The translations under genes and the position numbers were made by a program. This document shows positions 5,201 through 7,135 of a stretch of 7,135 nt of DNA, piece after piece. Position 1 is the first letter of the stretch. The number at the start of each line of letters is the position of its first letter. A model generated the notes under the pieces. It was given only the letters and a program-made list of their open reading frames with translations, made no database searches and was not told the origin of the DNA. Source of the DNA: Anaerolineales bacterium. Its GTDB lineage: Bacteria > Chloroflexota > Anaerolineae > Anaerolineales > DRMV01. The DNA is taken from positions 1-7,135 of the forward strand of contig JALXBY010000100.1 in the NCBI GenBank assembly GCA_026991215.1. The letters run 5' to 3'.

Positions 5201-6433
5201 ATGGTGGAGTTCATCCTCCGTTGTTCCCACTGCGGACGGGAATACCCGCCTTCCCCCGACCGCTACACCTGCCCCCACGACGGCCACAACCTGGACGTCA
5301 TCCTGGACTATGCGACCCTGCGGCGCACCCTGCACCCCCGGCAGATTCTGACCGCGCAGGAGCCGTCCATCTGGCGCTACCTGCCTTTGCTGCCTGTGGA
5401 AGACCCAGGCGGCTGGGGTACGCCCCTGCGCCGGGTGGGTTGGACCCCGGTCGAAGAGGCCCCCCGGTTGCGGGAAGCCCTGGGCCTGCCCCACCTCTGG
5501 GTCAAGGACGAAAGCCCCAACCCCACCGCGTCCTTCAAGGACCGGGCCAGCGCGGTGGTGCTGGCCCGCGCCCGGCAGGAGGGCCGGGACGTGGTGGTCA
5601 CGGCTTCCACCGGCAACGCGGGCGCGGCCCTGGCCGGCCTGGCCGCGGCCCTGGGCATCCGGGCCGTGATTTTCGCGCCCCACACCGCGCCCCGGGCCAA
5701 GGTCGCCCAACTCATGATGTACGCAGCCCAGGTCTACCTGGTGCGCGGCACCTACGACCAGGCCTACGACCTTTCCCTGCAGGCCGCGGCCCGCTGGGGC
5801 TGGTACTGCCGCAACACCGGGTACAACCCCTTCACGGCAGAAGGCAAGAAGACCGCGGCCCTGGAACTCTGGGAGCAACTCCTCCGCCGGGTGCGGACCA
5901 CCCGGCCCTGGGCGGTCTTCGTGCCTGTGGGGGACGGCAACATCATTGCCGGCCTCTACAAAGGCTTTTGGGACCTGGTGCAATTGGGCTGGCTGCCCCA
6001 GATGCCCCGGCTGTTCGGCGTGCAGGCCGAGGGCAGCGCGGCCGTGGCCCAGGCCTTCTTCGCGGAAAGCCAGGAAATCCAACCCGTCCAGGCCCACACC
6101 GTGGCCGATAGCATCGCGGTTGACCTGCCCAGGGATGGCTACCGGGCCTTGCGCGCGGTGCGGGAAAGCGGCGGCACCTTCGTGGTGGTCTCCGATGCCG
6201 AGATTCTGGAAGCCATGCGCCTTTTGGGACGCTTCGGCTGGTTCGTGGAACCCGCGGCCGCGGCTTCCCTGGCCGGTTTGCGCAAGGCCCTGGAGATGGG
6301 CCTGGTCTCCGGCCAGGACCCGGTGGTGCTGCTCCTCACCGGCAGCGGCCTGAAGGACGTGGAGACCGCCATCCACGCGGCGGGCCAGCCGCCGGAGATT
6401 CCCCCAACCCTGGACGCGCTGGAACAACCCTGA
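5201..6433 (+). CDS. thrC: Threonine synthase, PLP-dependent
   Basis: This 410-aa fold-type II PLP enzyme converts O-phosphohomoserine and water to threonine and phosphate, the last step of threonine synthesis. An N-terminal zinc-ribbon-like segment (CSHC at 8-11, CPHD at 24-27) precedes the catalytic domain. That domain has the family's substrate/PLP signature DESPNPTASFKDRA with Lys113 as the internal aldimine, TASTGNAGAALAGLAA (134-149) with the asparagine stacking on PLP, PVGDGNIIAG (242-251) as phosphate-binding loop, ADSIAVDLPRDGYRAL (302-317), and LTGSGLKD (379-386) with Ser382 facing the pyridine nitrogen. The fourth cysteine of the ribbon is replaced by aspartate. The ATG at 5201 has GAGGTG 4 nt upstream. 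Its last codons lie in a duplicated 20-bp unit. A related PLP lyase such as threonine dehydratase is less likely, because the ribbon and the ADSI region fit synthase better. No attenuator or leader peptide is visible upstream. Confidence 0.9.
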   Translation: MVEFILRCSHCGREYPPSPDRYTCPHDGHNLDVILDYATLRRTLHPRQILTAQEPSIWRYLPLLPVEDPGGWGTPLRRVGWTPVEEAPRLREALGLPHLWVKDESPNPTASFKDRASAVVLARARQEGRDVVVTASTGNAGAALAGLAAALGIRAVIFAPHTAPRAKVAQLMMYAAQVYLVRGTYDQAYDLSLQAAARWGWYCRNTGYNPFTAEGKKTAALELWEQLLRRVRTTRPWAVFVPVGDGNIIAGLYKGFWDLVQLGWLPQMPRLFGVQAEGSAAVAQAFFAESQEIQPVQAHTVADSIAVDLPRDGYRALRAVRESGGTFVVVSDAEILEAMRLLGRFGWFVEPAAAASLAGLRKALEMGLVSGQDPVVLLLTGSGLKDVETAIHAAGQPPEIPPTLDALEQP

Positions 6434-6440
6434 ACGCGCT
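6405..6440. repeat. Near-exact direct repeat across the thrC stop codon
   Basis: CAACCCTGGACGCGCT (6405-6420) recurs at 6425-6440 with one change (G to A), so the period is 20 bp. The second copy contains the thrC stop codon: the G-to-A difference turns TGG into TGA in the frame used there. It looks like a small tandem duplication that reset the C-terminus of the protein. Confidence 0.6.
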
Positions 6441-6502
6441 TTGTGGCTGGCGTACGCTGGGATACGCACGGGACCCCATCTTTTCGGCAGGGAGCGGAAA
6501 CC

Positions 6503-7135
6503 ATGGCCAACCCCCAAGACGCCCGACAGCCCTGGACGCGACGCCGCGTTTGGCCCAACCTGCCCGTGACCTGGGGCCATGTGGCCTTCGGTCTGATTCT
6601 GGCCTTCGTGGTGCTCACCCGGCTGGCCAACCTGGGCCAGCGGGTGCAAAGCCACGACGAAAGCCTGCACACCTACTTTTCCTGGCAACTTTACAAAGGC
6701 CGGGGCTTTCAGCACACGCCCTTGATGCACGGCCCCCTGCAGTTCCACCTGATGGCCCTCTCCTATTTCCTGTTTGGGGACAACGACTTCACGGCCCGGC
6801 TCCCCCACGCCCTGGCCGGCATCCTCGCGGTGTTCTTCCTCTGGAAGTGGCGTCGCTACCTGGGCGACTTCGGGACCCTGGCCGGGGCCTTCCTGATGTT
6901 GATTTCCCCCTACATCCTCTACTACAGCCGTTACGCCCGCAACGAGGCCCTGGTCATGCTCTTTGCCGTGACCAGTTGGTGGGCCATCCTCCGCTACCTG
7001 GAAACGCGCGAAACCCGGTACCTCTACTGGCTCACCGTCTCCCTGGTGCTTCACTACACGGCCAAGGAGACGGCCTTCATCTACACCGCTCAGGCCCTGA
7101 TTTTCCTGGCCCTGTTGACCCTGGACATCGTGACC
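6503..7135 (+). CDS. Agl23/TIGR03663-like membrane glycosyltransferase, N-terminal part
   Basis: The open frame runs off the window after 211 codons, so only the N-terminal part is seen. It encodes a polytopic membrane protein of the GT39/PMT-like superfamily, which transfers sugars from lipid-linked donors outside the membrane. A basic cytosolic tail (about 1-24) leads into the first membrane helix (about 25-43). A loop with HDE (51-53) follows, the position of the conserved acidic residue of these enzymes. HTPLMHGPLQFHL (71-83) and the downstream DFTARLP (95-101) are the features that recall the TIGR03663 (Agl23-like) family. About five further hydrophobic segments follow between 83 and 209. 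The ATG at 6503 has AGGGAG 8 nt upstream, 69 bp after thrC. The acceptor is unknown; S-layer or cell-surface protein glycosylation is plausible from the family. The 69-bp gap contains a 5-bp GCGTA/TACGC stem with no T-run, so no terminator is called. Confidence 0.82.
   Translation, partial: MANPQDARQPWTRRRVWPNLPVTWGHVAFGLILAFVVLTRLANLGQRVQSHDESLHTYFSWQLYKGRGFQHTPLMHGPLQFHLMALSYFLFGDNDFTARLPHALAGILAVFFLWKWRRYLGDFGTLAGAFLMLISPYILYYSRYARNEALVMLFAVTSWWAILRYLETRETRYLYWLTVSLVLHYTAKETAFIYTAQALIFLALLTLDIVT

Noticed and set aside
6441..6468. Possible promoter before the glycosyltransferase gene (TTGTGG, 16 bp, TACGCA)
   Set aside because: The -35 matches 3 and the -10 only 2 consensus bases, which is no better than chance.
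4268..7054. A 928-codon open frame on the minus strand opposite trmI, thrC and the glycosyltransferase gene
   Set aside because: Its translation is low-complexity (rich in G, H, V, Q, A) with no family signature, while all three opposite-strand genes have clear motifs. Stop codons are scarce in the antisense frame because of the strong GC bias at third codon positions.

Overview
The window is GC-rich (roughly two thirds G+C by eye) and densely coding. It carries seven protein genes in two divergent blocks that face away from a 251-bp control region at 4056-4306. The gene set is an archaeal-type bifunctional fructose-1,6-bisphosphate aldolase/phosphatase, an AYGGP-type ferrochelatase, a TrmI-type tRNA m1A58 methyltransferase, and an Agl23/TIGR03663-type membrane glycosyltransferase. 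With strong GAGGAGGT-like ribosome binding sites, this points to a bacterium, most likely a thermophilic or anciently thermophilic Chloroflexota (Anaerolineae-like) lineage. That placement is inferred from gene content, not from a marker-gene match.

Left block, minus strand, read from about 4115 down to 51: ferrochelatase (hemH/cpfC type), triosephosphate isomerase (tpiA), an RNase Z-like metallo-beta-lactamase-fold hydrolase, then fructose-1,6-bisphosphate aldolase/phosphatase. A likely promoter lies upstream of hemH, and a GC-rich hairpin with an 11-bp perfect stem closes the block. The gaps of 144, 34 and 77 bp contain dyads and possible internal -10 elements, so the later genes may also be transcribed separately. 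TpiA and the aldolase/phosphatase catalyse consecutive steps: glyceraldehyde-3-P and DHAP are interconverted, condensed to fructose-1,6-bisphosphate and dephosphorylated to fructose-6-P. Together they form a compact, one-way gluconeogenic module, with an uncharacterised hydrolase between the two enzymes.

Right block, plus strand, from about 4281 to the window end: tRNA (adenine-58-N1)-methyltransferase, threonine synthase with a partly degenerate N-terminal zinc ribbon, and the N-terminal 211 codons of a polytopic glycosyltransferase cut off by the window edge. The three genes are 63 and 69 bp apart with no convincing terminator between them.

Beyond the genes, the left edge holds five tandem 7-bp repeats that are probably the end of a longer array. 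A 23-bp perfect dyad lies just inside the tpiA leader, a 22-bp imperfect dyad lies in the hemH leader, and an almost exact 20-bp-period duplication spans the threonine synthase stop codon. I found no RNA genes, mobile elements or CRISPR arrays. I do not see a clearly new multi-gene system. The most unusual points are the triose-P to fructose-6-P cluster with its embedded hydrolase and the small repeat structures.
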